From assembly GCF_000717025.1 (NCBI RefSeq), contig NZ_JNXG01000002.1, positions 1,178,001 through 1,242,000 of the forward strand: DNA of 64,000 nt, in the 5' to 3' direction. Below, in pieces: positions 26,368 to 35,465 of this stretch (position 1 is its first letter; each line of letters begins with the position of its first letter). A model generated the notes under the pieces. That model ran no database searches. It was not told where the DNA came from and saw only the letters and a program-made list of their open reading frames with translations. Made by a program: the position numbers and the translations under genes. Origin of the DNA: Streptomyces atroolivaceus. GTDB taxonomy: Bacteria; Actinomycetota; Actinomycetes; Streptomycetales; Streptomycetaceae.

Positions 26368-26961
26368 CTACGCGCGAACCGACCGCCAGATCCGCTCCGG
26401 CAGGAGACGTGCGGCCTCGTCGAGGCCCACGTCCTCGATGCCCGACAGTGACCGACGGGCCACGGCGACGACGGGGCCCAGGACGAGGGACTCGATCAGC
26501 GGCGGGGGCAGCGGGGCGAGTTCCCCGGAATCGACGCGGAGCCTGATCCAGCGGGCCACCTCGGAGACCCTGGCCTCCTGGGCGTCGCGGAACTCCCTCC
26601 CCCGTGCCATGCCCTTGCGGTCGGCGAGAGGGGAGTGCAGGAGCAACGCGGGGCCCGGATGCTCCTGGACGAAGGCCAGGTAGGCGCGTACAGCGGCGGC
26701 GATCCCCTCCCGGGCGGTGCCGGTCTCCTGCAGGGCCTTGGTCAGTTCGCCCAGCAGCCGGTCCAGCCAGCGGTGGCTGAGAGCGCCTATGAGGCCGTCG
26801 AGACTGCCGAAGTGGTGGTAGAGGCTGCCCAGGCTGACGCCGCTGGCCTGGAGGACGGCGTTCACCGTGAGGCCCTGTTCGCCGGACTCGGCGAACACGC
26901 GCAGCGCGGCGTCCAGGAGCAGATCGGAAGTGACTTCGCCGCGATGCTGCTTGGGGCTCAT
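26368..26961 (-). CDS. TetR-family transcriptional regulator
   Basis: A 197-aa repressor with an N-terminal HTH (VNAVLQASGVSLGSLYHHFGS, at 33-52; here quoted in part as LQASGVSLGSLYHHF) and a C-terminal ligand domain of usual size. ATG 26961 is read away from the Ser/Thr kinase gene. The divergent region holds a TTCTAGA inverted repeat (27010-27030) that could be its operator and regulate itself and the kinase. The effector is unknown. Confidence 0.85.
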   Translation of the reverse strand: MSPKQHRGEVTSDLLLDAALRVFAESGEQGLTVNAVLQASGVSLGSLYHHFGSLDGLIGALSHRWLDRLLGELTKALQETGTAREGIAAAVRAYLAFVQEHPGPALLLHSPLADRKGMARGREFRDAQEARVSEVARWIRLRVDSGELAPLPPPLIESLVLGPVVAVARRSLSGIEDVGLDEAARLLPERIWRSVRA

Positions 26962-27009
26962 CGAGTGGCCGTCCCTGTGGTTCGTGAAGCGGGCTCTTCC
27001 GCGGTGAAT

Positions 27010-27030
27010 TTCTAGAGTGATTTTCTAGAA
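27010..27030. promoter_or_regulatory. TTCTAGA inverted repeat, candidate TetR operator
   Basis: TTCTAGA (27010-27016) and TCTAGAA (27024-27030), exact complements with a 7-bp spacer, are in the divergent region between the TetR gene and the kinase. Centre to TetR start is 59 bp. Confidence 0.5.
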
Positions 27031-27084
27031 GTAGCTTCCGCTCCCAGTATCCACTGGTCAGACTTCCCCTGGAACGGAACTGGC

Positions 27085-28926
27085 GTGTCACGGGGAGACG
27101 GTGCGGGCGTGTTGGACCTGACGGGCAGTGGGGCGAAGCCGCTGGAAGCGGACGATCCGCGGCAGATCGGCGGGATCCCGCTCGCGGGCCGGCTCGGCTC
27201 CGGCGGGATGGGCCGTGTGTACCTCGGTGTCCACGACGGACGGTACGTCGCCGTCAAGCAGGTGCTGCCCTCGGTCGCGGGGGAGGACCAGGACTTCGTC
27301 CGCCGCTTCGGGCACGAGCTGGACAACCTCTCCCGGCTGCCCGCGGAGGCCACCGCACCCCTGCTGGCCAGCGACCGCGACGCACGGCCCCCGTGGCTGG
27401 CGACCGCGTACGTTCCCGGGGTCACCCTGAGCAAGGCCCTGGAACTCAACGGGGGTCCGCTGGACGCCGGCACCCTGTGGCTGCTGCTGCGTGAGGCGGC
27501 GGCGGGGCTGGTTCCGGTGCACGAGCTGGGCATGGTGCACCGGGACCTCAAGCCGTCCAACGTGATGCTGACGGTCGAGGGCGCCACGGTCATCGACTTC
27601 GGCGTGGCCCGCGCCACCGAACAGAGTCAGCTGACCAGGAGCGGCATGGTGGTCGGCACGCCGGCCTACATGGCTCCCGAACAAGCCACGACGAAGCGGG
27701 ATCTGAGCGGTGCCGCCGACGTGTTCGCCCTGGGGTCGGTCATCGCGTACGCCGCCAACGGCACGCCGCCGTTCGGCGAGGAGTCCGGCCCCGCCGTGCT
27801 GTACCGCATCGTGTACGAGGAGCCCGACCTGGAAGCGGTGCGGGAGCTGGACCCCGCACTCGCCGATGTCGTCGCGGCCTGTCTCGCCAAGGATGCAGAG
27901 GCCCGTCCCACGGCCGCCGAGCTGGTGAGGCGAGCGGAGGGGCACGGGCCGTTCACGGCTCCCTTCTGGCCGGGATCCGTCGGCGGGAACCTTGCGGAGA
28001 AGGCCGCCTTCGCGGCGCACGTCCAGGAGATCGAGCTGCCGGAACCCGAGTCCGCGGAGACGCTCCGACTCGGGCGGAAAACCCGTACGGAGACCGGTGA
28101 GCGGCGGCGGCGTACCCGCGTCTTCTTCGCGGTGATCCCGGTCGTCGTGACGGTGGGCGGGGCGACACTCGCCGTCCAGCTCCTGCCGCATACCTTCGGC
28201 GCGGACGACCACGCGGCCGCCGGCCCGTCCGTCACGGCCACCGCCCCGGCCGTGCCCGCCGCCCGCCCTTCCGGGGCGAGCCCGTCCGGGGCGAGCCCGT
28301 CCGGCTCGGCGTCTCCGGCGAAGTCACCGGCGACGTCACCGACGGGGAAGCAGGAGGACGAGGGGGCCGAGGGAGGAGACAGGACGGCCGACGGGGCTAC
28401 CTCTCACGCTCCGGGAGCGGGAGGCGCGGGGGGCGGTTCTCAGGACGGCTCCGCCGGGTCCGGTGGGTCCGGTACGTCAGGCGGCTCCGGTGCGTCCGGT
28501 GGGTCCGGCGCTTCCGGAGGGTCCGGCGGCTCGGGTGACACCGGTGCCTCCGGCGGTACCACCACGCCCTCCGGGGCCCACCGCTATCGCAACGGCGGGA
28601 ACGGTAAGTGCCTCGCCGCCCCGTACAGCGGCCCCGCGACCGCCGGTGACTGCGCGGGCCCGGGTGCCCACTGGAAGGTCCTGCCCCTGTCCGACGGCTC
28701 CTTCCAGCTCCAGCACGAATCGGGCAGGGCGTGCCTGAGCGCGGGCATCCTCAACGGGGGGACCCTGATGCTCTCCTGCAACGAGTCCGAACTCCGCCGC
28801 TTTCGCGCGGGGGCGGGAGGCACCCTCGTGAGCGTCCGCACCGGTGGCTGCCTCGACGCGGCGAACGGGGGCGTGACGCCGAGCCGCTGCTCGGGAAAGG
28901 CCTCCCAGCGCTGGACGGCCTTCTGA
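27085..28926 (+). CDS. membrane Ser/Thr protein kinase with ricin-type C-terminal domain
   Basis: A 613-aa protein. The kinase domain (about residues 30-290) has the glycine loop GSGGMGRVY, VAVKQ lysine, HRDLKPSN catalytic loop, DFGVA and APEQ, so it should be active. It is followed by one membrane helix (about 348-366), a Gly/Ser/Thr-rich linker and an extracytoplasmic ricin-like domain (about 505-613) with GRACLSAGI, GGCLDAANGG and a final QRW. The lectin may sense glycan. GTG 27085 is chosen; GTG 27109 is an alternative with weaker support. A TetR gene is divergent. Confidence 0.88.
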   Translation: MSRGDGAGVLDLTGSGAKPLEADDPRQIGGIPLAGRLGSGGMGRVYLGVHDGRYVAVKQVLPSVAGEDQDFVRRFGHELDNLSRLPAEATAPLLASDRDARPPWLATAYVPGVTLSKALELNGGPLDAGTLWLLLREAAAGLVPVHELGMVHRDLKPSNVMLTVEGATVIDFGVARATEQSQLTRSGMVVGTPAYMAPEQATTKRDLSGAADVFALGSVIAYAANGTPPFGEESGPAVLYRIVYEEPDLEAVRELDPALADVVAACLAKDAEARPTAAELVRRAEGHGPFTAPFWPGSVGGNLAEKAAFAAHVQEIELPEPESAETLRLGRKTRTETGERRRRTRVFFAVIPVVVTVGGATLAVQLLPHTFGADDHAAAGPSVTATAPAVPAARPSGASPSGASPSGSASPAKSPATSPTGKQEDEGAEGGDRTADGATSHAPGAGGAGGGSQDGSAGSGGSGTSGGSGASGGSGASGGSGGSGDTGASGGTTTPSGAHRYRNGGNGKCLAAPYSGPATAGDCAGPGAHWKVLPLSDGSFQLQHESGRACLSAGILNGGTLMLSCNESELRRFRAGAGGTLVSVRTGGCLDAANGGVTPSRCSGKASQRWTAF

Positions 28927-29051
28927 CCGCGGCCGTACGACGGCGCCGGCCCGGTGTCCGGCCCGCCCTTGCGGGGGGCCGGGGCCGGTCCTCCCAGGGC
29001 TGCCGAGGGGTCGGCACCGATGCGCCCGGCACGCCCGGCGCCCCGGGCTCG

Positions 29052-29057
29052 TAGAAT
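29052..29057 (+). promoter_or_regulatory. candidate -10 (TAGAAT) of the cysteine desulfurase gene
   Basis: TAGAAT, five of six matches to TATAAT, ends 10 nt before ATG 29068 and there is no ribosome site, so transcription probably starts a few bases before the codon. No -35 is obvious. Confidence 0.5.
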
Positions 29058-29067
29058 CGTCTCCACC

Positions 29068-30237
29068 ATGGCCTACCTCGACCACGCCGCGACCACGCCG
29101 ATGCTTCCGGAGGCGATCGCGGCGATGACCGCGCAGCTCGCCGTCACCGGCAACGCGTCCTCCCTGCACGCTGCCGGGCGCCGGGCCCGCCGAACCGTCG
29201 AGGAGTCCAGAGAGACCCTCGCCGACGCCCTCGGCGCGCGCCCCAGCGAGGTGGTCCTGACCTCCGGCGGTACCGAGGCCGACAACCTCGCCGTGAAGGG
29301 CCTCTACTGGGCCCGTCGCGATGCCGACCCCCGGCGTACCCGGGTCCTCGCCAGCCCCGTGGAGCACCACGCCGTCCTCGACGCCGTGGACTGGCTCGCC
29401 CAGCACGAGGGCGCCACCGTCGAATACCTCCCGGTCGACGCGTACGGACGCGTGCACCCGGACGCCCTGCGCGAGGCGCTCGTACGCGACCCCGACGACG
29501 TCGCCCTGGTCACCGTGATGTGGGCCAACAACGAGATCGGCACCATCATGCCGGTGCGTGAACTCGCCGAGGTGGCGCGCGAGTTCGACGTCCCGATGCA
29601 TGCCGACGCGGTGCAGGCGTTCGGGCAGCTGGAGGTCGACTTCGCCCGCTCCGGGCTCGCCGCGATGACCGTCAGCGCGCACAAGATCGGCGGTCCGTTC
29701 GGCGTCGGAGCCCTGCTGCTCGGCCGTGACCAGACCCCCGTACCCGTCCTGCACGGCGGCGGCCAGGAGCGGCATGTGCGCTCCGGCACACTCGACGTGC
29801 CCGCCGTGGCCGCCTTCGCGGTGGCCGGACGGCACGCCGCGAAGGGACGCGAGGACTTCGCCCGTGAGGTCGGCTCGCTCCGCGACGAGCTGGCCGCTGC
29901 CGTACTGAAGGCCGTCCCCGACGCCCTCCTCGGCGGAGACCCGGCCCCCGGCGGGCGACTGCCCGCCAACGCCCACTTCACCTTCCCCGGCTGCGAGGGC
30001 GACTCCCTCCTGCTGCTGCTCGACGCCCAGGGCATCGAATGCTCCACCGGCTCGGCGTGCACCGCCGGCATCGCCCAGCCCAGCCACGTCCTGCTGGCCA
30101 CCGGTACGGATCCCGAGCTGGCGCGCGGCACCCTGCGCTTCTCGCTCGGCCACACCTCGACCGGACAGGACGTGCGGAAGCTCGCGCGGGCGATCGGCCC
30201 CGCGGTGGAGCGGGCCAGGACGGCAGGGCTCAGTTAG
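29068..30237 (+). CDS. cysteine desulfurase (IscS/NifS family)
   Basis: A 389-aa PLP enzyme that takes sulfur from cysteine as a persulfide. Features: [10 protein letters not shown] near the N-terminus, [11 protein letters not shown], the PLP lysine in [10 protein letters not shown] and the active-site Cys in STGSACTAG. Because mnmA lies downstream, the likely job is sulfur supply for 2-thiouridine in tRNA, as in the YrvO-MnmA pair of Gram-positive bacteria; this is inference from context. Its last 8 bases overlap the 3' end of the convergent amidase gene. The transcript seems nearly leaderless. Confidence 0.93.
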   Translation: MAYLDHAATTPMLPEAIAAMTAQLAVTGNASSLHAAGRRARRTVEESRETLADALGARPSEVVLTSGGTEADNLAVKGLYWARRDADPRRTRVLASPVEHHAVLDAVDWLAQHEGATVEYLPVDAYGRVHPDALREALVRDPDDVALVTVMWANNEIGTIMPVRELAEVAREFDVPMHADAVQAFGQLEVDFARSGLAAMTVSAHKIGGPFGVGALLLGRDQTPVPVLHGGGQERHVRSGTLDVPAVAAFAVAGRHAAKGREDFAREVGSLRDELAAAVLKAVPDALLGGDPAPGGRLPANAHFTFPGCEGDSLLLLLDAQGIECSTGSACTAGIAQPSHVLLATGTDPELARGTLRFSLGHTSTGQDVRKLARAIGPAVERARTAGLS

Positions 30238-30946
30238 GGCCTCTCGTACGGAAGGCCCTGGCCTGCGTCCCCCCGGCTCCCGCCGTGGACGCCGCGCGCA
30301 CCAGCTTCAGGTAGCGGGGCCAGTCCCAGTGCGGTCCGGGATCGGTGTGGTCCGTGCCGGGCACCTCGACGTGCCCGATGATGTGCTCGCGGTCCACCGG
30401 GATCCCGTGCCGCTTGCATATCGCGGCCGTCAGCCGGGCGGAGGACTCGTACATCTTCGCGGTGAAGTCCTGCGGGCGGTCGACGAAGCCCTCGTGCTCG
30501 ATACCGATGCTGCGTTCGTTGAACGAGCGGTTACCCGCGTGGTACGCCACGTCGAGCTCCCGGATCATCTGGGTCACACGGCCGTTCTGGCCGACGATGT
30601 AGTGCGTCGCCGCCTGGTGGGCCGGGTCCTGGAACACACGGACCGCGCTGGCGAAGCTGCCCTGGGTGACATGGATGATCACCCGGTCCACTCCGTAGTC
30701 GTCGGGGCGGTCGGCCCGTCGCCAGTTCGCCTCGGAGGCCGCGATCCAGCTCGCCGGGGCGTAGTCCAGCTCACCGGCCTTGCGGGGCTTCTCCACGCCC
30801 GGCACCCTCCACCAGACGCGCCGGATCTCCTCCGCGGTCAGCGCGGCCGTGCCCGCCGCGGCGACACCGCCGCCTATGAGCAGCGTGCGTCTGCTGATGC
30901 CGCGCGGTCCGCCCCCGGATCCGCCGGCCGTTCCTCTGGTGCCCAT
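30230..30946 (-). CDS. Tat-exported N-acetylmuramoyl-L-alanine amidase
   Basis: A 238-aa peptidoglycan amidase of the Amidase_2 (PGRP-like) type. A twin-arginine motif (SRRTLLIGG, residues 18-26) leads to a hydrophobic core. The zinc-binding histidines are visible in IIHVTQG (about residue 90) and in the [20 protein letters not shown] region (quoted in part), where the last acidic-proline-glycine (DPGPHW) is also conserved. It sits between the desulfurase and mnmA on the opposite strand, overlapping the former by 8 bp at the 3' end. Role: wall turnover outside the cell. Confidence 0.93.
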   Translation of the reverse strand: MGTRGTAGGSGGGPRGISRRTLLIGGGVAAAGTAALTAEEIRRVWWRVPGVEKPRKAGELDYAPASWIAASEANWRRADRPDDYGVDRVIIHVTQGSFASAVRVFQDPAHQAATHYIVGQNGRVTQMIRELDVAYHAGNRSFNERSIGIEHEGFVDRPQDFTAKMYESSARLTAAICKRHGIPVDREHIIGHVEVPGTDHTDPGPHWDWPRYLKLVRAASTAGAGGTQARAFRTRGPN

Positions 30947-31007
30947 GTGAGCGTCAACGCTTATCCGCGCGCATTCGGTTCCCGGCGCCCCGTACTCTGG
31001 ACGAGCT

Positions 31008-32141
31008 ATGACTCAGACCTCCCAGCGCCCCCTCCGTGTGCTCGCCGCCATGTCGGGCGGAGTCGACTCCGCCGTCGCGGCGGCCCGAGCCGTCGAGGCG
31101 GGCCACGACGTGACCGGTGTGCACCTCGCTCTCTCCGCGAACCCGCAGTCCTTCCGGACCGGCGCGCGCGGCTGTTGCACCATCGAGGACTCCCGGGACG
31201 CCCGCCGCGCGGCGGACGTCATCGGCATCCCGTTCTACGTATGGGACCTGGCGGAACGCTTCCGCGAGGACGTCGTGGACGACTTCGTCGCGGAGTACGA
31301 GGCCGGGCGCACGCCCAACCCCTGCCTGCGCTGCAACGAGAAGATCAAGTTCGCCGCGCTGCTCGACAAGGCCCTGGCCCTCGGCTTCGACGCCGTGTGC
31401 ACCGGCCACTACGCCACGGTCGTACTGAAGGACGACGGCACCAGGGAACTGCACCGCGCGTCCGACATGGCCAAGGACCAGAGCTACGTCCTCGGCGTCC
31501 TTGACGAGAAGCAGCTCGCCCACGCGATGTTCCCGCTCGGTGACACCCTCACCACCAAGGACGAGATCCGGGCCGAGGCCGAGCGCCGGGACCTGGCGGT
31601 CGCGAAGAAGCCGGACAGCCACGACATCTGCTTCATCGCCGACGGTGACACCCAGGGCTTCCTGGCCGGCCGCCTCGGAGGCCCGGCGGAGGGCGACATC
31701 CTCGACGAGTCGGGCGCGAAGGTCGGCACCCACGAGGGAGCCTTCGGCTTCACCATCGGCCAGCGCAAGGGGCTGCGCATCGGCCACCCCGCCCCCGACG
31801 GCAAGCCCCGCTACGTCCTGGACATCTCCCCGGTGAACAACACGGTGACGGTGGGCCCGGCCGAGGCCCTGGACGTCACGGCCCTCACCGCGATCAGGCC
31901 CCGCTGGTGCGGCACGCCCCCTGCGGGCCCCGGCACGTACACCGCCCAGCTCCGCGCCCACGGCGGCGAGACCGAGGTGACCGCGGAGTTGACCGACGGC
32001 ACCCTGTCGGTCACCTTCACCGAGCCGGTCCGCGGTGTGGCCCCGGGCCAGGCGGTGGTGCTGTACGACGGCACCCGGGTCGTCGGGTCCGCCACGATCG
32101 CTACGACGGTGCGCAAGGAGAAGGCGGCGGCTCCCCGCTGA
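31008..32141 (+). CDS. mnmA: tRNA-specific 2-thiouridylase
   Basis: A 377-aa enzyme that thiolates wobble U34 of tRNAs for Lys, Glu and Gln. The PP-loop ([11 protein letters not shown]) is near the N-terminus. The first catalytic Cys region is [12 protein letters not shown] and the second is SHDICFI. Standard length. Its start lies about 60 bp after the start of the divergent amidase and TACTCT (30993-30998) is 9 nt before ATG 31008, so it probably has a promoter of its own with almost no leader. It partners with the desulfurase gene about 0.8 kb upstream. Confidence 0.96.
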   Translation: MTQTSQRPLRVLAAMSGGVDSAVAAARAVEAGHDVTGVHLALSANPQSFRTGARGCCTIEDSRDARRAADVIGIPFYVWDLAERFREDVVDDFVAEYEAGRTPNPCLRCNEKIKFAALLDKALALGFDAVCTGHYATVVLKDDGTRELHRASDMAKDQSYVLGVLDEKQLAHAMFPLGDTLTTKDEIRAEAERRDLAVAKKPDSHDICFIADGDTQGFLAGRLGGPAEGDILDESGAKVGTHEGAFGFTIGQRKGLRIGHPAPDGKPRYVLDISPVNNTVTVGPAEALDVTALTAIRPRWCGTPPAGPGTYTAQLRAHGGETEVTAELTDGTLSVTFTEPVRGVAPGQAVVLYDGTRVVGSATIATTVRKEKAAAPR

Positions 32142-32260
32142 CCGACGCTGACCGACGGGAGCGGCGTGTCCCCTGTGGTCGCCGCGACGGCTCCCTGCGG
32201 TCGGAGGCGGCCGGAGGCCTCACCGGGCCCGGCCCGGCGCTCCCACGGGTACGTGCTGCG

Positions 32261-33091
32261 TCACGCCGGGCTGGGCTGGGCGGTCGGTGCGGCCGTGGGC
32301 TCGAAGCCGGCCAGCATCTCCTCCAGGCCGCGCTGGTCCGGGCCGATGAACGGGTCGGCCCCCGGCGCGGCGGCGAGCATGTCGAGGAACTCCGGCCGGC
32401 GCCCCGTGGAGGGCGGCAGGTGGGTGCTGAGGATGCGCTCGGGCTCCATCGCGCGCAGCGGTCCGGCCGAGCCCAGGAGCACCGCGGGGTCGATCATGTG
32501 CACCCAGGGACTGTCGACCGTCGCCCACAGGAGCTGACCGGTCCGGAGATCGTCCGCCGGGACGGCCGCCACGTCGTCGCAGGTGGCGAGGTCGATGCTG
32601 GGCATGGGCGACCCGAAGCAGTCGGAGCTGAAGCAGGTGTGCGTGGCCGTGTCGAAGAACCCCACGGTCGCCGGGTTGTCGAACAGCGGCGGCCGGAAAC
32701 CGACCAGTGTCCGGTCGCCCACGTCGAGGCTCTGCCCGGGATTGAGCAGGTGGACCCGGTCCGTCGGCAGCGGGCGCTCGGTCGACATGATCCCCGCCCC
32801 GAGGAAGGTGGTCACCACCCGTGCCTCGGGGGCGGCGGCGAGAAGCTCGAAGAGCGCCCCGGTGTGGTCGCGGTCCGGATGGGTCAGCCAGATCCAGCGC
32901 ACGTCGGCGACGTCGACGACGGAACCGAGCGCGTCCACGAAGCCCCGGTCGGGAAGGCTGAGCCCGGTGTCGACGACGACGGGCTCGGCGGCGTGCAGCA
33001 CGAAGGCGTTCACCGTCAGGAAGCCGATCCCGGGTATGGGCAGAAAGTCGTTGAGGACGGTGACGTCCCGTCCCAGCCGGTGGGTCAACAT
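32261..33091 (-). CDS. MBL-fold metallohydrolase (flavodiiron/oxygen-binding-protein-like)
   Basis: A 276-aa cytosolic protein from ATG 33091, which has GAGGAGG 5-10 nt upstream; the frame could begin earlier at 33148 but has no such site. The metal-binding motif HPDRDHTG takes the place of HxHxDH, and DTGLSLPD, FDTATHTCFSSD and STHLPPSTG supply the other ligand positions. This arrangement resembles the di-iron ODP domain of flavodiiron proteins, but the flavodoxin partner is missing. Reaction unknown. It stands alone. Confidence 0.8.
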   Translation of the reverse strand: MLTHRLGRDVTVLNDFLPIPGIGFLTVNAFVLHAAEPVVVDTGLSLPDRGFVDALGSVVDVADVRWIWLTHPDRDHTGALFELLAAAPEARVVTTFLGAGIMSTERPLPTDRVHLLNPGQSLDVGDRTLVGFRPPLFDNPATVGFFDTATHTCFSSDCFGSPMPSIDLATCDDVAAVPADDLRTGQLLWATVDSPWVHMIDPAVLLGSAGPLRAMEPERILSTHLPPSTGRRPEFLDMLAAAPGADPFIGPDQRGLEEMLAGFEPTAAPTAQPSPA

Positions 33092-33291
33092 GTGACTCCT
33101 CCTCGCGCCCCCGACATCGACGGTCCGGTGTCCGCTCCGCGCTTTCACCCCTCATCCGAGTCTTCTCCCGGTCGGTGCGCATATCAAATCCTGACGGAAG
33201 TCCTGCGTCCCTCGAATGGCGTGGCCTGGGTGCGGCCCGGTCACACCGCTCCAACACTGAAGCGGCTTGCCGTCGAGAGAAAGAGGCACCC

Positions 33292-33588
33292 ATGAGAACG
33301 ATGCTGGTGATCCACATGGACACACAGAAGGCCAGCCAGATGATCGAGAACAACGAGATGGCGCAGTTCATGCGCTCCACGCTGGAGCGGCTGCGGCCGG
33401 AAGCCGCCTACTTCGGGCCGCACAGTGGAGTGCGTACCGCTTTCGTCGTCATCGACCTGGAGGACCCTTCTCAGCTCCCGAGCATCTCCGAGCCGTTCTT
33501 CGCGCGGCTCGGGGCCAGGGTCGAGATGTTCCCGGTGATGACCGCCGAGGACGTACGGACGGGGCTGGAGCGATACGCGTCATCCTGA
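33292..33588 (+). CDS. small conserved protein, DUF3303-like
   Basis: A 98-aa protein, starting at ATG 33292 with GAGAGAAAGAGG upstream. It contains a beta-alpha-beta fold pattern (MLVIHMDTQKAS, AAYFGPHSGVRTAFVVI, then ARVEMFPVM), as in the dimeric alpha/beta-barrel family. No catalytic residue is evident. The neighbouring genes are on the opposite strand, so there is no context. I cannot suggest a function. Confidence 0.7.
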   Translation: MRTMLVIHMDTQKASQMIENNEMAQFMRSTLERLRPEAAYFGPHSGVRTAFVVIDLEDPSQLPSISEPFFARLGARVEMFPVMTAEDVRTGLERYASS

Positions 33589-33646
33589 ACGTGACCCCGC
33601 GCGGTCACGTCCGACCCCTGTACGGGCGGGGCCGCGCGGGGCGGTC

Positions 33647-34447
33647 TCAGGACGCCTGGCGTGCGTGCACAGGCCTGCTGAAGAAGTCCGCCAGCACCGG
33701 GGCGATCACATGCGGCGCCAGCTCCCGGGTCTGGCCCGTCAGGGTGCGGTGCCTGGCCCGGGGGATCGCGGCCGCGAGTTCCAGGGTCGTCCCGCGCGCC
33801 TGCGCGGTGCTGAAACCCCCGGTCACCATCAGGGTGCGTGCGGTGACGGACGCGAATCTCGCGACGGGGACCGAGCCGTCGCCGAGCAGGGCGTCGTCGT
33901 ACGCGAGGGTGTGGGCCACCGCTTCGAGGCCGGACCACAGCGGGGCCCGGCGCATGCGGGCGATCGTCTCGTCAGGGACTCCGGTCCGGGACAGGTACAG
34001 CTCGACGGCACCGCCCCGGTCACCCTCCGCCAGCAGCCGGTGCAGCAGCGCCGTGCAGCGGGATTTGTACAGGAGGCCGGTGGCACCGGGGGTGTACGGC
34101 GGATCGTAGGCCGCGAGCAGTGCCACGGGCAGCCCCGCGGCCTGCGCCTCCAAGGCCAGAGCGCCGCCCGACAGCATGCCGAACAGCGACACGCGCTCAC
34201 CCGCCGCTGCCACGACCGCCGCCAGATCCTCGATCTCCCGGCGCACCGCGTACGGTCCGCCGTCACCGCTCGCCCCACGGCCCCGGCGGTCGTACGTGAC
34301 GACGGTGAAGCGCGGAGCCAGCAGAGCGGCGAGCGGCGCCCCGTCGGCCGCGGTGCTCAGGGCCCCGCCGACCAGGACGACCGGCGGCCCTTCGCCGCGG
34401 CGGCGATACGCGATCGACGTGCCGTCACGCGAGAGAATCATGTCCAT
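33647..34447 (-). CDS. alpha/beta-hydrolase-fold protein that has lost its catalytic residues
   Basis: A 266-aa member of the alpha/beta-hydrolase superfamily: strand VVLVGGALST, YDRRGRGASGDG and PYAVRREIEDLA are all family-like. The nucleophile elbow, normally GxSxG, reads G-M-L-S-G (FGMLSGGA), with Leu at the Ser position. The His position (family GQTHD) reads GQTREL, with Arg. Thus two of three triad residues are replaced, and the protein is probably a binding protein or an inactive remnant. The frame is intact and GC use is normal, so it is not decaying at the nucleotide level. Confidence 0.82.
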   Translation of the reverse strand: MDMILSRDGTSIAYRRRGEGPPVVLVGGALSTAADGAPLAALLAPRFTVVTYDRRGRGASGDGGPYAVRREIEDLAAVVAAAGERVSLFGMLSGGALALEAQAAGLPVALLAAYDPPYTPGATGLLYKSRCTALLHRLLAEGDRGGAVELYLSRTGVPDETIARMRRAPLWSGLEAVAHTLAYDDALLGDGSVPVARFASVTARTLMVTGGFSTAQARGTTLELAAAIPRARHRTLTGQTRELAPHVIAPVLADFFSRPVHARQAS

Positions 34448-34509
34448 GTGAGGGGGGACTGCCGTGTCCGGCAGAACTCATCGCCACGCCGGAAAAATGT
34501 TTCTGACGG

Positions 34510-34845
34510 TCAGTCGGCGACGACGTCCGTGCGGTAGAAGCAGAAGTGGTCCTTGATCGCGGCGACTTGCTCCTTGGGCTCCGGATACGCCCAGACGAGG
34601 TCCGCCGCTCCGGGAAGCGACCAGTACGACGCGTCCCCCTTGAAGGGGCAGTGCGTTCGGGTGTCCGAGGGCGTCAGCAGGTCGGCACGGACATCCTCGG
34701 GCGGCAGGTAGTAGCGGTCGGGGCAGCCCGTCTCGCGCAGCACCAGCGGGCTGCGGCTCTCGGCGAGCACCTGCCCGTCGTGCACCGCGCGCACGTGGAC
34801 GGCGGCGGGTCCGACGGTGATCGTGTGTCCTGTGAGGGAGGTCAT
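34510..34845 (-). CDS. DUF427-domain protein
   Basis: A 111-aa single-domain protein with the DUF427 pattern: RAVHDGQVLAESR, a YYLPPEDVR segment and CPFKGDASYWS toward the C-terminus. Many Streptomyces encode several. No role is established. It is transcribed divergently from the LOG-like gene with a 65-bp gap. Confidence 0.85.
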   Translation of the reverse strand: MTSLTGHTITVGPAAVHVRAVHDGQVLAESRSPLVLRETGCPDRYYLPPEDVRADLLTPSDTRTHCPFKGDASYWSLPGAADLVWAYPEPKEQVAAIKDHFCFYRTDVVAD

Positions 34846-34898
34846 ACCTGGTTCAGCCGTGGAGGAGGCCGGTTTCTTCCCCCTCCCGGGAGCGGTCG

Positions 34899-34904
34899 TA
34901 CGGT
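34899..34904 (+). promoter_or_regulatory. candidate -10 (TACGGT) of the LOG-like gene
   Basis: TACGGT fits TAnnnT and ends 6 nt before ATG 34911; no ribosome site is present, suggesting a leaderless transcript. Confidence 0.4.
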
Positions 34905-34910
34905 GTCCGC

Positions 34911-35450
34911 ATGAACATCTGCGTCTTCCTCTCCGCCGCCGACCTCGACGACCGCTACACCGTGCCCGCCCGCGAGTTCGCCGAACTCCTGGGCAGGGGC
35001 GGACACACCCTCGTCTGGGGCGGGTCGGAGAGCGGGCTGATGAAGGTCGTCGCCGACGGTGCCCAGGAGGCGGGCGGCCGGCTCGTCGGCGTCTCGGTGG
35101 AATTCATGGCCGCGCTGGCCAGGGCGGGCGCGGACGAGATGTTCGTCGCCAAGGACCTGGCCGAGCGCAAGGCGCTGCTCCTGGAGAAGGCCGACGCGGT
35201 CGTCATCATGGTCGGAGGCATGGGGACGCTCGACGAGGCCACGGAGATCCTGGAACTCAAGAAGCACGGCAAGCACACCAAGCCCGTGGTCCTGCTGAAC
35301 ACCGCAGGCTTCTACGACGGCCTGCGTCAGCAGTTCCAGCGCATGGACGAGGAGGGCTTCCTGCCCCTTCCCCTCACCGACCTCGTCTTCTTCGCCGAGG
35401 ACGCGGTCGGCGCGCTCGCCTACCTGGAGGAGTCGGCCGGCCTGCAGTGA
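34911..35450 (+). CDS. LOG-family Rossmann-fold nucleotide phosphoribohydrolase
   Basis: A 179-aa cytosolic protein of the TIGR00730/LOG family, which removes ribose 5-phosphate from nucleoside monophosphates, including cytokinin ribotides. The GGSESGLM motif and the VGGMGTLDE stretch (family PGGxGTxxE, here with Val in the first position) define the active site. Length matches. TACGGT at 34899-34904 lies just before the ATG. It is 15 bp before the SDR gene, so they are likely co-transcribed. Substrate in actinomycetes is not known from sequence. Confidence 0.88.
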   Translation: MNICVFLSAADLDDRYTVPAREFAELLGRGGHTLVWGGSESGLMKVVADGAQEAGGRLVGVSVEFMAALARAGADEMFVAKDLAERKALLLEKADAVVIMVGGMGTLDEATEILELKKHGKHTKPVVLLNTAGFYDGLRQQFQRMDEEGFLPLPLTDLVFFAEDAVGALAYLEESAGLQ

Positions 35451-35465
35451 TGCGAGCATGAGGGC

